A stretch of 64,000 nt of DNA, taken from NCBI RefSeq assembly GCF_027257875.1, contig NZ_JAPVQY010000008.1, positions 1 through 64,000 of the forward strand. Direction: 5' to 3'. The stretch's first letter is position 1. The number at the start of each line of letters is the position of its first letter. Of this stretch, positions 1 to 9,383 are shown one piece after another. The notes under the pieces were generated by a model. It was not told the DNA's origin, did not search any database, and saw only the letters and a program-made list of their open reading frames with translations. Made by a program: the position numbers and the translations under genes. The stretch is from Burkholderia sp. IMCC1007 (lineage in GTDB: Bacteria > Pseudomonadota > Gammaproteobacteria > Burkholderiales > Burkholderiaceae).

Positions 1-711
1 CTCGCGAAAGCGGGTGCGGCCGTCGCGATCGCCGACCTGAACCAGGACGGCGCAAACGCGGTGGCCGACGAGATCAACAAGGCAGGCGGCAAGGCAATCG
101 GCGTCGCGATGGACGTGACCAACGAAGACGCCGTGAACAGCGGCATCGACAAGGTGGCCGAAGCGTTCGGCTCGGTCGACATCCTTGTATCGAACGCCGG
201 CATCCAGATCGTCAACCCGATCGAGAACTACTCGTTCGCCGACTGGAAGAAGATGCAGGCGATCCACGTCGACGGTGCATTCCTCACGACCAAGGCCGCG
301 CTCAAGCACATGTACAAGGACGATCGCGGCGGCGTCGTGATCTACATGGGTTCGGTGCACTCACACGAGGCGTCGCCGCTGAAGTCGGCGTATGTGACGG
401 CCAAGCACGGCCTGCTCGGTCTTGCCCGCGTGCTGGCGAAGGAAGGCGCGAAGCACAACGTGCGCTCGCACGTGGTGTGTCCGGGCTTCGTGCGCACGCC
501 GCTCGTCGACAAGCAGATTCCGGAGCAGGCGAAGGAACTCGGCATCAGCGAAGAGGAAGTGATCAAGAAGGTGATGCTCGGCAACACGGTCGACGGCGTG
601 TTCACGACGGTGCAGGACGTCGCGCAGACGGTGCTGTTCCTGTCGGCGTTCCCGAGCGCCGCGCTCACCGGCCAGTCGTTCGTCGTCAGCCACGGCTGGT
701 TCATGCAATAA
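1..711 (+). CDS. bdhA: 3-hydroxybutyrate dehydrogenase (5' end outside window)
   Basis: Short-chain dehydrogenase that interconverts 3-hydroxybutyrate and acetoacetate with NAD, in the cytoplasm, during polyhydroxybutyrate turnover. The reading frame is open from base 1, so the first part of the gene, with the glycine-rich nucleotide-binding loop, lies upstream. Visible are the SDR NAG motif (LVSNAG), a catalytic serine in GSVHS and the YVTAK catalytic tyrosine-lysine pair. The end, with [16 protein letters not shown], is typical of the D-beta-hydroxybutyrate dehydrogenase branch. A patatin-like phospholipase follows in the same direction, a pairing I associate with PHB metabolism. The substrate assignment rests on overall similarity to that subfamily and is fairly secure. 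Confidence 0.88.
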   Translation, partial: LAKAGAAVAIADLNQDGANAVADEINKAGGKAIGVAMDVTNEDAVNSGIDKVAEAFGSVDILVSNAGIQIVNPIENYSFADWKKMQAIHVDGAFLTTKAALKHMYKDDRGGVVIYMGSVHSHEASPLKSAYVTAKHGLLGLARVLAKEGAKHNVRSHVVCPGFVRTPLVDKQIPEQAKELGISEEEVIKKVMLGNTVDGVFTTVQDVAQTVLFLSAFPSAALTGQSFVVSHGWFMQ

Positions 712-719
712 CGCCCCCG

Positions 720-736
720 CCTCCCTGACAGGGAGG
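720..736 (+). terminator. hairpin after bdhA, weak terminator candidate
   Basis: CCTCCCT and AGGGAGG form a 7-bp stem with a 3-base loop 9 bases after the bdhA stop codon. No T tract follows, so it may be an mRNA-stabilising hairpin instead of a true intrinsic terminator. Confidence 0.35.
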
Positions 737-842
737 CGACTCCCGCATCACCGCTCATTGTCACGATGGAACGTGCAGTGCCGTCGATCGGCGTCACTCC
801 GTTCCGCTCCGCCATCCATGGCGGGATTTCTCGGAGTCACTG

Positions 843-2060
843 ATGAAACCGCACGCGCGTACAGAAAAGCAGGCCGTCGATGCGGCGGACCTGCATCACG
901 AAGCCGGTGCGCCGGCCGCTGCGCGGTCGCTGCCGTACGAAACGATCGCGCTCGTCCTGCAAGGCGGCGGCGCGCTCGGCGCGTATCAGGCCGGCGTGTT
1001 CGAAGGTCTGCACGAGGCCGGCATTCCCCTCGACTGGATCGCCGGCATCTCGATCGGCGCGCTCAACACCGCGCTGATCGCGGGCAATGCGCCCGAACAT
1101 CGCGTCGAACGGCTGCGCGAATTCTGGGAAACGATCTGCCAGCCGGCGTTCTTTCCCGCGATTCCGGCCGCATTCGAATTCGCGCTGTTCAACAGCATCG
1201 ATCAGGTCCGCACGTTCTTCACCGCGTCGCAGGCCGCGAGCGCGATGATGCAGGGCCAGCGAGGGTTCTTCGTGCCGCGCTTCCCGCCGCCGCTGCCGGG
1301 CGTGGCCGATCATCCGGAAAAGATCAGTTGGTACGACACGTCCGCGCTGCGCGCGACGCTGCTCAAGCTGTGCGATTTCGACCGGATCAACTCGGGCGAG
1401 ACGCGCGTGTCGGTCGGCGCGGTCAACGTCGGCACCGGCAACTTCGTGTACTTCGACAATTCGCGCATTCGCCTCGCGCCCGAGCACTTCATCGCGTCCG
1501 GCGCGCTGCCGCCCGCGTTCCCGCCGGTCGAGATCGACGGCGAGTATTACTGGGACGGCGGCGTCGTGTCGAACACGCCGCTGATGGAAGTGCTGCGCGC
1601 CCGGCCGCGCAGCGACACGCTCGCGTTCCAGGTCGATCTGTGGAGCGCACGCGGGCCGCTGCCGCGCACGATGGCCGACGTCGCCGAGCGCACGAAGGAC
1701 GTGCAGTATTCGAGCCGCACGCGTTTCGTCACCGACACGCTGCAGCGCGAACAGCGCTACCGCAACGTGCTGCGCCACGTGCTCGACCAGGTGCCGGAAG
1801 AACAGCGCAAGAACGATCCGTGGTGCGTCGAGGCCGATGCGATGTCGAGCGGGAAGAAGTACAACATCCAGCATCTGATCTATCAGCAGAAAGCGTACGA
1901 GCACCACTACAAGGACTACCAGTTCGGTCTGTCGACGATGCGCGACCACTGGTCCGCGGGTCTCGACGACATCCGCAAGACGCTCGCGGTCAAGGACGGC
2001 CTCGCGCTGCCCACCAACGACGCGGGCTTCATCACGCACGATATTCACCGCCGCCGCTAA
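843..2060 (+). CDS. patatin-like phospholipase with C-terminal DUF3734-type region
   Basis: A 405-residue protein expected to hydrolyse acyl esters with a Ser-Asp dyad. The patatin signature is complete: an oxyanion loop GGGALG at residues 41-46, the nucleophile Ser70 in GISIG, and the catalytic Asp in DGG (WDGGVVSN, near residue 238). The C-terminal 130 residues resemble the DUF3734 extension found on proteobacterial patatins. There is no signal peptide, so it is probably cytoplasmic. The ATG is preceded by GGAG. Its position directly after the hydroxybutyrate dehydrogenase gene suggests a role with PHB granules or storage lipid, but this is inference and the substrate is unknown. Confidence 0.85.
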   Translation: MKPHARTEKQAVDAADLHHEAGAPAAARSLPYETIALVLQGGGALGAYQAGVFEGLHEAGIPLDWIAGISIGALNTALIAGNAPEHRVERLREFWETICQPAFFPAIPAAFEFALFNSIDQVRTFFTASQAASAMMQGQRGFFVPRFPPPLPGVADHPEKISWYDTSALRATLLKLCDFDRINSGETRVSVGAVNVGTGNFVYFDNSRIRLAPEHFIASGALPPAFPPVEIDGEYYWDGGVVSNTPLMEVLRARPRSDTLAFQVDLWSARGPLPRTMADVAERTKDVQYSSRTRFVTDTLQREQRYRNVLRHVLDQVPEEQRKNDPWCVEADAMSSGKKYNIQHLIYQQKAYEHHYKDYQFGLSTMRDHWSAGLDDIRKTLAVKDGLALPTNDAGFITHDIHRRR

Positions 2061-2071
2061 GGCCATGTGCA

Positions 2072-2109
2072 ACGGACCGGCGCGATGCCTGCGCCGGTCC
2101 GTCTTCCTT
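2072..2109 (+). terminator. intrinsic terminator after patatin gene
   Basis: A perfect 12-bp stem (ACGGACCGGCGC paired with GCGCCGGTCCGT) with a 7-base loop, followed by the pyrimidine-rich CTTCCTTT. It lies 11 bp beyond the patatin stop codon and 11 bp before the next start codon, so the downstream gene may be expressed mainly by read-through or from its own promoter. Confidence 0.7.
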
Positions 2110-2120
2110 TACGATCCGAC

Positions 2121-2585
2121 ATGCCGATTTTCATTGCGCTATTCGCGCTCATCGCGCTGGGATGGGGCGCCGTTCACCTGTTTCACGTCATCGCCGCGCA
2201 GTTCGGCCAGCCGGTCGCGATCGCGGCCGCCGTGCTCGCCGCCGCGTTCGTGATCGCGCTGATCGCGTGGTGGATCAAACGCCGCCGCGACATCGCACCG
2301 AACACGAAAGAACAAGGCTGGACTCACATCGTGCATCGCGCGTGGGGCGAGTTGCGCGTGTCCGCGACGCAGGGGCTGCTGTGGCTGTCGCATGACGGCG
2401 CGGACGGCCGCTATACGCTGTCGCAACTCGACGGCTGCGACGCTGAGCCGATCGATGGCCGCTGGCATCTCGTCGTGCGCGTGCGCGACGGCGCGCGCGG
2501 CGAATGGAAACTGCCGATGATGGACAAGCGCGACGCGCAGCGCTGGGCGCGCGTGCTGATGCTCGCGAAGGACAATCGGCTGTAA
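2121..2585 (+). CDS. small membrane protein of unknown function
   Basis: A 154-residue protein I do not recognise. Two hydrophobic segments (about residues 3-22 and 32-51) are followed by a positively charged KRRRD stretch. A soluble C-terminal region of about 100 residues rich in Trp, Arg and Asp is then predicted to be cytoplasmic. An in-frame ATG further upstream (2067) falls inside the terminator hairpin, so the ATG at 2121 is preferred. It follows the patatin gene on the same strand. No catalytic or binding motif is evident. Confidence 0.7.
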   Translation: MPIFIALFALIALGWGAVHLFHVIAAQFGQPVAIAAAVLAAAFVIALIAWWIKRRRDIAPNTKEQGWTHIVHRAWGELRVSATQGLLWLSHDGADGRYTLSQLDGCDAEPIDGRWHLVVRVRDGARGEWKLPMMDKRDAQRWARVLMLAKDNRL

Positions 2586-2624
2586 CGGACTGGGGGCGCG
2601 GGCGGGGCGGCATACGGCTGCGTG

Positions 2625-2669
2625 TGGCGCATGACGGATGGCGCATGATGGACGACGCATGGCGCATGA
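2625..2669. repeat. three direct copies of TGGCGCATGA
   Basis: TGGCGCATGA occurs at 2625-2634, 2639-2648 and 2660-2669 in the gap between the membrane-protein gene and the convergent LysR gene. There is no reading frame of note in this 255-bp gap; the function, if any, is unknown. Confidence 0.45.
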
Positions 2670-2840
2670 CGCTCGGCGAGCCGGAATGCCGCTCGCGCTA
2701 TGCATGCTGCATCCGCCGCGCCGCAACTGCGGCGCCCGTTCCGGCCGACGACACCGCTGTTCTGGCGCCTGCCGACCGCATTCGTCGGCGGCCCCGCTCG
2801 CGCGAAGGCGAGCGAACCCCGCCACGCCCCACCCGCTTCC

Positions 2841-3725
2841 CTATCGCGCGCCGAGCGCCCATAACGCGTCGAGCACATGCTGTGTCGGCCGCTCGACCGG
2901 CCCGGCCCGATGCGCGATGCCCAGTTCGCGCCACAACGCCGGACGCAGCGGCCGCATCACGATCCGCGCGTCGGGCAGCGGGGCGCCCGCCTCATGCGGC
3001 AGCAGCGTCGCGCCGTACCCCGCGGCAACCAGGCTCTTGATCGCATCGTTGTAGTTGAGTTCGATACGCGGCTCGGGCCGATGGCCGCCGAGCGCGAACC
3101 ATTCGGTCGTGAGCCGCGACAGGCGCGTGGTCGCATCGTTGAGGATCAGCGGACGCGCAGCCAGATAGGCCGACGTCACACGCGCCGGGAGCTGCCAGTC
3201 GGCGGGCAGGAAGGCCAGCACCGGGTCGCGCCGCCACGCGCGGATCGACAGCCCCGCGACCGCCGGCTGCGGCAGCGCAACCAGCCCGACGTCGAGCGTG
3301 CCCTGCGCAATGCGCGCCAGTGTGTCGGACGACGTGAGCACCGCGATCTGCACGTCGATGTCCGGATGCTGCTCGCGCAACCGGGCCACCGCCTGCGGCA
3401 GCAGATGCGCGATCGCGCCGGTCGACGCGCCGAGGCGCACTCGTCCGGTCAGCCCCTGCACCTGCCGCTGCACGTCGTCGAGCGTCGACTCGACCTCGGC
3501 CAGCAGACGGCGCGCCCGCTCCACCAGCGCTTCACCGATGGTCGACGGCCGCACGTTGCCGCGCGTGCGGGACAGCAACGGCGCGCCGATGCGGCTCTCG
3601 AGTTCGGCGACGTGAAGACTGACGGTCGGCGGCGCGAGATGAAGCAATTGCGCCGCGGCCACGAAGGATCCCTGGTCGGCGATTGCGACCAGCGTACGCA
3701 GCCGGTCCAGGCTGATCTCGCGCAT
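2841..3725 (-). CDS. LysR-family transcriptional regulator, divergent from argC
   Basis: A 294-residue LysR-type regulator. It has an N-terminal winged helix-turn-helix (residues 1-60, [15 protein letters not shown] and [17 protein letters not shown]) and a C-terminal periplasmic-binding-like effector domain. The start at [10 protein letters not shown] was preferred over an ATG 48 bases upstream because it places the HTH at the usual distance from the N-terminus. It is transcribed away from argC across a 118-bp gap, so argC or an arginine-related signal is the likely target, as is common for divergent LysR pairs. The effector cannot be read from sequence. Confidence 0.88.
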   Translation of the reverse strand: MREISLDRLRTLVAIADQGSFVAAAQLLHLAPPTVSLHVAELESRIGAPLLSRTRGNVRPSTIGEALVERARRLLAEVESTLDDVQRQVQGLTGRVRLGASTGAIAHLLPQAVARLREQHPDIDVQIAVLTSSDTLARIAQGTLDVGLVALPQPAVAGLSIRAWRRDPVLAFLPADWQLPARVTSAYLAARPLILNDATTRLSRLTTEWFALGGHRPEPRIELNYNDAIKSLVAAGYGATLLPHEAGAPLPDARIVMRPLRPALWRELGIAHRAGPVERPTQHVLDALWALGAR

Positions 3726-3843
3726 TCCCACCTCTCGTTCAGGAAAACTGAATCCGGCAATCAGGAAATTCAACTTTTCCTATTCTAGGCGTTCGACGGA
3801 CGATACGGTTTTCCCGACGTCCGAAGCAAGGAGCGCGACCACC

Positions 3844-4791
3844 ATGAGCTTCCCCACTGTCTACATCGACGGCGATCAAGGCACGACCGGCCTGCAGATC
3901 CACGAGCGCCTGCGCGATCGCACCGACCTGCGGCTCGTCACGCTGCCGAACGCCGAACGCAAGGACCCCGCGCGGCGTGCCGAAGCGATCAACGCGTCCG
4001 ACATCGCGATTCTGTGCCTGCCCGACGCCGCCGCGCGCGAGGCGGTCGGGTTCATCCGGAATCCGGCGGTACGCGTGATCGACGCGAGCTCGGCGCACCG
4101 TACCGACCCGGAATGGGTCTACGGCTTTCCCGAGATGGTCGAGGGGCACGCGCAGAAGATCGCACGCGCACGGCGCGTCACCAATCCGGGCTGCTATCCG
4201 ACGGGCGCGATCGGCCTGCTTCGGCCGCTGCAACAGGCTGGCCTGCTGCCGCGCGACTACCCGGTGAGCATCCACGCCGTGTCCGGTTACTCGGGCGGCG
4301 GACGCAGCGCCGTCGACGCATTCGAATCGAACGGTGCGCCTCGCGCGAAACCGCTGCAGGTCTACGGCCTCGCGCTCGCGCACAAGCACGTGCCGGAAAT
4401 CCAGCTGCATGCCGGGCTCGCACACCGTCCGCTGTTCGTGCCGGCTTATGGCGCCTATCGGCAAGGCATCGTGCTGACCGTGCCGATCGACTTGCGCGTT
4501 CTGCCGCCCGGCACGACCGGTGAGTCGCTGCATGCATGTCTCGCGCACCATTACGCCGACGCGCGTCATGTCGAGGTCACGCCGCTCGCGGACGCGCGCA
4601 CGATCACGCATCTCGATCCCGAGGCGCTGAACGGTACGAACGACCTGCGGCTCAGCGTGTTCGTCAACGACGAGCACGGTCAGGTGCTGCTGTCCGCCGT
4701 GTTCGACAACCTCGGCAAAGGCGCATCCGGCGCGGCCGTGCAGAATCTCGATCTGATGCTCGGTGCGACGAACGTGGCGGAAGCGGCGTAA
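3844..4791 (+). CDS. argC: N-acetyl-gamma-glutamyl-phosphate reductase (short ArgC type)
   Basis: Catalyses the NADPH-dependent reduction of N-acetylglutamyl phosphate to the semialdehyde in arginine biosynthesis, in the cytoplasm. At 315 residues it matches the shorter (type 2) ArgC. It has the N-terminal nucleotide-binding start [14 protein letters not shown] and the catalytic Cys117 in NPGCYPTG, followed by the substrate-binding region. An ATG preceded by GGAG-like bases (CAAGGAGCG) fits the start. The partner is the divergent LysR regulator upstream. Bcc genomes normally carry another argC on chromosome 1, so this may be a second, differently regulated copy (known background, not visible here). 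Confidence 0.9.
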   Translation: MSFPTVYIDGDQGTTGLQIHERLRDRTDLRLVTLPNAERKDPARRAEAINASDIAILCLPDAAAREAVGFIRNPAVRVIDASSAHRTDPEWVYGFPEMVEGHAQKIARARRVTNPGCYPTGAIGLLRPLQQAGLLPRDYPVSIHAVSGYSGGGRSAVDAFESNGAPRAKPLQVYGLALAHKHVPEIQLHAGLAHRPLFVPAYGAYRQGIVLTVPIDLRVLPPGTTGESLHACLAHHYADARHVEVTPLADARTITHLDPEALNGTNDLRLSVFVNDEHGQVLLSAVFDNLGKGASGAAVQNLDLMLGATNVAEAA

Positions 4792-4910
4792 GCCGCGTGT
4801 GGACATCGTCGTGGGCGTGGCCGCCGAACAGAGCGGCGACGCCGTCGCATTTGCGGCTCGTGACGCTATCGCGAGCCGTCAAACCGCATCAGCGGATGCG
4901 CGAAACTTGC

Positions 4911-4927
4911 TCCCGTAAAAGCTCACC
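4911..4927 (-). repeat. isolated iteron-like site (RepA-type), minus strand
   Basis: On the minus strand this 17-mer reads GGTGAGCTTTTACGGGA, matching the origin iteron consensus at all conserved positions. It sits between the convergent argC and DmlR-like genes, about 11 kb left of the main array. Confidence 0.65.
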
Positions 4928-4938
4928 TTTGGACGATT

Positions 4939-5862
4939 TCAGCCCGCATCGTCGTTCGCCGCGGCATTCAGACCGGCGAACGTCTCGGCCAGAAAGTCGA
5001 CGCACACGCGCACCTTCGCCGACGCCGCGACGCGTTCCGGATACACGGCCCAGATGTTCGCCGGCTGGTGCGCTTCCGGCAGCACGCGGCGCAGCGCGCC
5101 CTGTTCGATCAGCGGCCCCGCTTCCCAGATCGAACGCAACACGATCCCGCGCCCGGCCAGCGCCCATTGCACGGCCACCTCACCGTGGTTCGTCGACAGC
5201 GCGCCGCCGACCTTCACGGTTGCCGTCTCGCCGCGCAGGTTCAGCCGCCAGACGCCGAACGGATGGTCGCGCTCCTTGATCGCGAGACAGTCGTGCGACG
5301 CGAGATCCGCGAGCGAGCGCGGCGTGCCGCGTCGCGCGAGATAGTCGGGTGACGCGCACAGCACGCGATAGTTCGCCGCAAGGCGGCGCGCGATCAGGTG
5401 ATCGGCGATGTCGTCGCCGATGCGCACGTCGAGGTCGTAGCCTTCGCCCGCGACGTCGACGAGCCGGTCGAACAGATCGAGCCGCACGTTCAGCTGCGGG
5501 TAGCGCGCGGAGAAGTCGAGCAGCGCCGGCGCAACGACATGCCGGCCGAAGCCGAAACTGCTCGAGATGCGCAGCGTGCCGCGCGGCACCGTGCGCGTGG
5601 TGGACACGTCTTCGACGAGATGGTCGACGTCGTCGAGGATCTTCTCGGCGCGCGCGAACACGCGCTCGCCGGCTTCCGTGACCGTCACGCGACGCGTCGA
5701 CCGGTGCAGCAGCCGCGTGCCGAGCTGCGCCTCGAGCAGCGCGATACGCTTGCTGACATACGCAGGCGACACCGCGAGCTGCTCGGCGGCCGCGCTGAAG
5801 CTCGTCAGGCGGACGACCAGGCTGAACACGCGCAGGTCGTCGAGGTTCGGCGATTTGTTCAC
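4939..5862 (-). CDS. LysR-family regulator, DmlR-like
   Basis: A 307-residue LysR regulator of the group that includes E. coli DmlR, activator of the D-malate dehydrogenase gene. The HTH is at residues 4-60 (NLDDLRVFSLVVRLTSFSAA, AYVSKRIALLEAQLG) and the effector domain runs to the C-terminus. I chose the GTG at 5862 because it places the HTH correctly. An in-frame ATG at 5931 would add 23 residues and reach into the promoter. It is divergent from the tartrate/D-malate dehydrogenase gene, the same arrangement as dmlR-dmlA, and probably controls it. Confidence 0.87.
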   Translation of the reverse strand: MNKSPNLDDLRVFSLVVRLTSFSAAAEQLAVSPAYVSKRIALLEAQLGTRLLHRSTRRVTVTEAGERVFARAEKILDDVDHLVEDVSTTRTVPRGTLRISSSFGFGRHVVAPALLDFSARYPQLNVRLDLFDRLVDVAGEGYDLDVRIGDDIADHLIARRLAANYRVLCASPDYLARRGTPRSLADLASHDCLAIKERDHPFGVWRLNLRGETATVKVGGALSTNHGEVAVQWALAGRGIVLRSIWEAGPLIEQGALRRVLPEAHQPANIWAVYPERVAASAKVRVCVDFLAETFAGLNAAANDDAG

Positions 5863-5979
5863 GATTCGTGGAAAGTCGATTAACCTTTCACGCGATTTTA
5901 ATCCGAATGGAAATAAATAAAATGGCGTCATGTGCCGCTGCGCATGCTGCCAGCGGCCCGACCAGCCAAGGAGACTTGC

Positions 5980-7065
5980 ATGAGCGACAGGACCTACAAG
6001 ATTGCCGTGATTCCCGGTGACGGCATCGGCCGTGAAGTGATGCCCGAGGGGCTGCGCGCGCTGGACGCCGTCACGGCGCGTTTCGGCATCCGCTTCGAGT
6101 TCGAGCAGATCGACTGGGCCAGCTGCGAGTACTACGCGCAGCACGGCAAGATGATGCCGGACGACTGGAAGGCGCAGCTGTCGGGCATGGACGCGATCCT
6201 GTTCGGCGCGGTCGGCTGGCCCGCGACGGTGCCCGATCACATTTCGCTGTGGGGCTCGCTGCTGAAATTCCGCCGCGAATTCGACCAGTACATCAACCTG
6301 CGGCCCGCGCGCCTGTTCGATGGCGTGCCGTCGCCGCTCGCCGGCCGCAAGGCGGGCGACATCGACTTCATGATCGTGCGCGAGAACACCGAGGGCGAAT
6401 ATTCGTCGGTCGGCGGCACGATGTTCGAAGGCACCGAGCGCGAAGTGGTGATGCAGCAATCGATCTTCACGCGCCACGGCACCGAGCGCGTGCTGAAGTT
6501 CGCGTTCGATCTCGCGCAGCGCCGCGCGAAGCGCCTGACCGTCGCGACGAAGAGCAACGGCATCGCGATCAGCATGCCGTGGTGGGACGCGCGCGCGGCC
6601 GAGATGGGCGAACGCTATCCCGAGGTCGCCGTCGACAAGCAGCACATCGACATCCTGTGCGCGCGCTTCGTGCTGCAGCCGGACCGCTTCGACGTGGTCG
6701 TTGCATCGAACCTGTTCGGCGACATTCTTTCCGACCTCGGGCCGGCCTGCACGGGCACGATCGGCATCGCGCCGTCGGCGAACCTCAATCCGGACCGCAC
6801 GTTCCCGTCGCTGTTCGAACCGGTGCACGGCTCCGCGCCCGACATCGCGGGCCAGTACGTCGCAAATCCGATCGCGATGATCTGGTCGGCGGCGATGATG
6901 CTCGACTTCCTCGGCAACGGCGCGGGACGCGAGCGCGAAGCGCACGACGCGATCGTCGCGGCGATCGAGGACCTGCTGCGCACCGGGCCGCGCACACGCG
7001 ATCTCGGTGGTCAGGCGGGCACGCGGGAAGTGGGCGAAGCGATCGCGGCGCGGATCGCCGGCTGA
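5980..7065 (+). CDS. ttuC: tartrate dehydrogenase / D-malate dehydrogenase (decarboxylating)
   Basis: A 361-residue NAD- and metal-dependent beta-decarboxylating dehydrogenase of the isocitrate/isopropylmalate dehydrogenase superfamily. The N-terminus IAVIPGDGIGREVMPEGL is the family signature, and IVRENTEGEYSSVGG and SNLFGDILSDLGPA carry substrate- and metal-binding residues. The length and the EYYAQHGKMMPDDW segment place it in the TtuC/DmlA branch acting on tartrate, D-malate or both. The ATG at 5980 has a clear AAGGAG site; an upstream in-frame ATG lacks one. It is divergent from a DmlR-like regulator, which suggests induction by D-malate or tartrate. The exact substrate cannot be settled from sequence. 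Confidence 0.88.
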   Translation: MSDRTYKIAVIPGDGIGREVMPEGLRALDAVTARFGIRFEFEQIDWASCEYYAQHGKMMPDDWKAQLSGMDAILFGAVGWPATVPDHISLWGSLLKFRREFDQYINLRPARLFDGVPSPLAGRKAGDIDFMIVRENTEGEYSSVGGTMFEGTEREVVMQQSIFTRHGTERVLKFAFDLAQRRAKRLTVATKSNGIAISMPWWDARAAEMGERYPEVAVDKQHIDILCARFVLQPDRFDVVVASNLFGDILSDLGPACTGTIGIAPSANLNPDRTFPSLFEPVHGSAPDIAGQYVANPIAMIWSAAMMLDFLGNGAGREREAHDAIVAAIEDLLRTGPRTRDLGGQAGTREVGEAIAARIAG

Positions 7066-7564
7066 TCGAGCGCTGCGGGCAGTGCGCAGCTCGATGGGAA
7101 TCGGTGCATGTCGGGTTCGGCGGTGAGCGACACGACATGCCGCTGCGCACCTGAACCCCATTCGGATGCGTGTGTGTCAATGCATGCGTTTCGCGGTCGT
7201 ACGGTGAGCGACGCGATTCGATGACACGCACGGTTGGGTGCCGCTGGCGCGTCGGCGATGAGGATCGCGTTGAAGTCGAGCGATGAGTTGCATCGGGTGT
7301 CGATACCCACCGATCCAACTTCACCGCGCGCGTTTTACGAATGCGCGTGCATTCGATGCTTCTGTGTGCAATCGCGCGGGCTCACGTGAAGTTCGATACG
7401 TGAAGTTCGATCGGTGAGGTGCAGCGCGTAAAACGCCACACCGCACGCACAGAAAGCGCGTTCTCCCGAAAACCCTCACCTCAACGCAGCGCCCCCGTAT
7501 TTCCTCACCTTTGAACACAGGCGTCGCGCTCGACGTACGATCGGGCGCGACGTTATCGTGTTCG
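7066..7564. other. gene-free stretch with two iteron-like sites and a short repeat
   Basis: I see no credible gene here. It contains two minus-strand iteron-like 17-mers: GGTGAGGGTTTTCGGGA at 7464-7480 and a weaker one, GGTGAGGAAATACGGGG, at 7493-7509. There is also a 15-bp direct repeat around GTGAAGTTCGAT (7385-7396 and 7400-7411). The iteron pair is about 8 kb left of the main origin array. Confidence 0.55.
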
Positions 7565-8044
7565 TCACAGCCCGAGATCGGACAGACCGGGATGATCGTC
7601 CGGGCGACGACCGAGCGGCCAGTGGTACAAACGATCCGCTTCACGGATCGGCAGATCGTTGATGCTCGCATGGCGATGCGCCATCAGTCCGTTTTCGTCG
7701 AACTCCCAGTTTTCGTTTCCGTATGAACGGAACCAGTTGCCGGCATCGTCGTGCCATTCGTACGCGAATCGCACCGCGATGCGATTGCCGCCGAACGCCC
7801 ACAGCTCCTTGATCAGCCGATAGTCGAGCTCGCGCGTCCATTTCCGCTGCAGCAGGCCGACGATCTCGTCGCGGCCCGTCACGAACTCCGCGCGATTGCG
7901 CCAGCGGCTTTGCGGCGTATAGGCGAGCGACACGCGCTGCGGATCGCGCGTGTTCCATGCATCCTCCGCGGCGCGCACTTTCTGGCGCGCCGTTTCGAGC
8001 GTGAAGGGCGGAACGGGCGGACGAACTTCCGGGGAAGCGGACAT
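7565..8044 (-). CDS. SnoaL-like nuclear transport factor 2 family protein (DUF1348 type)
   Basis: A 159-residue cytoplasmic protein of the NTF2-like fold. Features of the DUF1348 group are [14 protein letters not shown]-like text near residues 20-35, [20 protein letters not shown], the [20 protein letters not shown] strand pair and [12 protein letters not shown]. The biochemical role of this group is not established to my knowledge. The start at MSASPEV has an AGGAG site 7 bases upstream. It lies just downstream of the TetR gene on the same strand (54-bp gap), so both may be one repressible unit. Confidence 0.85.
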   Translation of the reverse strand: MSASPEVRPPVPPFTLETARQKVRAAEDAWNTRDPQRVSLAYTPQSRWRNRAEFVTGRDEIVGLLQRKWTRELDYRLIKELWAFGGNRIAVRFAYEWHDDAGNWFRSYGNENWEFDENGLMAHRHASINDLPIREADRLYHWPLGRRPDDHPGLSDLGL

Positions 8045-8098
8045 GGGATGCTCCTGTTCAAGGTTCTGGCCGCGCACGAGCGTGGCCGTCGGGACGAA

Positions 8099-8713
8099 CT
8101 ACTTCGATGATCGGGAAACCGTGTCGAGCAGCAGCTCGGCGGCGGCGCGCGCGTCGCGCGCGGCGTTTGCATCGCCGCTGACGAGGGCCACGCCGATCGC
8201 GCCGTCGATCAATACCAGCCATTGACGCGCGAGACGGGCAAACCCGCGACGCTCGATCCCGGCTTCGTCGGCATACGCGTCGAACCGCTCGCGCACGAAC
8301 GCCAGCAAGCGCTCCTTGTGGATGCGCGCGACGACCCGCACCGGATCGTCGGCGTCGGCAATCTCGCCGGACGCGTTCAGGAATGCGCAGCCGTGAAAGT
8401 CGGGTTGCGCAAACCAGTCGCGCAGTACGTCGAACATGCCGAGCAGGTGCGCGCGTGGAGATTTGCCGCGCGCGAGCGTCGCGTCGACGAACCAGCGCAT
8501 CCAGCGCTCGTCGCGACGTTCGAGTGCGGCGACGACCAGCGCCTCTTTCGATTCGAAATACGAATAAAAGCTCTTTCGCGCCGCGCCGGACCGCTTCACG
8601 ATCGCATCGACGCCCGTCGCGTGGATCCCGCCCGAGTAGATCAGCGCCTCGGCCGCATCGAGCAGCCGGTCGCGAACGGCCGGTTCGCCGGAGAGTGCAT
8701 TGGGTGTGTTCAT
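8099..8713 (-). CDS. TetR-family transcriptional repressor
   Basis: A 204-residue regulator with an N-terminal TetR HTH (residues 14-60: LLDAAEALIYSGGIHATGVDAIVKRSGAARKS, then YSYFESKEALV). The C-terminal ligand-binding domain contains a conserved FHGCAFLNASGE segment. It is the first gene of a likely two-gene unit with the SnoaL-like gene. A perfect 14-bp palindrome lies 12-25 bases upstream of its ATG and is the probable autorepression site. The ligand is unknown; the FHGCAFLNA feature is common in TetR proteins linked to oxidoreductase or stress genes. Confidence 0.88.
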   Translation of the reverse strand: MNTPNALSGEPAVRDRLLDAAEALIYSGGIHATGVDAIVKRSGAARKSFYSYFESKEALVVAALERRDERWMRWFVDATLARGKSPRAHLLGMFDVLRDWFAQPDFHGCAFLNASGEIADADDPVRVVARIHKERLLAFVRERFDAYADEAGIERRGFARLARQWLVLIDGAIGVALVSGDANAARDARAAAELLLDTVSRSSK

Positions 8714-8724
8714 GCGTTTACGGT

Positions 8725-8738
8725 AGAACGATCGTTCT
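8725..8738. promoter_or_regulatory. palindromic operator of the TetR gene
   Basis: AGAACGATCGTTCT is a perfect 14-bp palindrome whose inner edge is 12 bases before the TetR start codon. It therefore overlaps the likely promoter or leader. The ACGATCGT core is typical of TetR operators. Confidence 0.75.
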
Positions 8739-9383
8739 CCGCCGTCAATGTTCGCGTGAAAAAGCCCTGTCGGTGAGAGGGCCGAACGTCGCGTGCTTCC
8801 AGTGGGCAAGTGGCGTCTTGCGGGCGGAGTTCGGCGCATGTTTGGATGTCCGCGACTCGAACCGCGATGGTTCAACGGTGAGCAGATCGAATAGCGGGCG
8901 GCGCACCGATCGGTGCGGCGTAGCCGAATGGTGAGTTCTTTCCGGTTGTTCACTTCACGCTCAAGGTTGTCATGGGAACATGGCTGAACCTCGGCCCGCG
9001 AGTCATTCCGCAACGGGCATCTATTCAATCGCGCGCTGTGAATGCGCGCCGGCAAAAAATCGAACGGTAAGAAGAAAGACGCGCGCCGAATGCGCGTGAC
9101 AGAAGGGCGACCCTGATGGGTGAGATGCATGCGTGATTGCATGTCACCGAAGCGGTCCGAGGAATCGTAGTGTTCGTCGTCGCATCGCAGCCGGGAAGCT
9201 GCGTGTAGCCGCTGAATTCAACGTCCACGTGTGCCGCGAAAGCGCGATCGAGCCGCCATTCGGCACGCAAACACAGCTCCCGAATATTCTCACCTTACGC
9301 GTTCGTCGAAGCCGATCGACGTCGACGAACGTTCCAAACACCAGCGGGGCAGCCGGAAAACAGGCCGACGGCCCCGCCGGCGC
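8739..9383. other. intergenic stretch with one iteron-like site
   Basis: About 640 bp with no credible gene on either strand. At 9278-9294 the minus strand reads GGTGAGAATATTCGGGA, an iteron-like site 6.4 kb left of the main array. The remainder shows no repeat or structure I can support. Confidence 0.55.
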
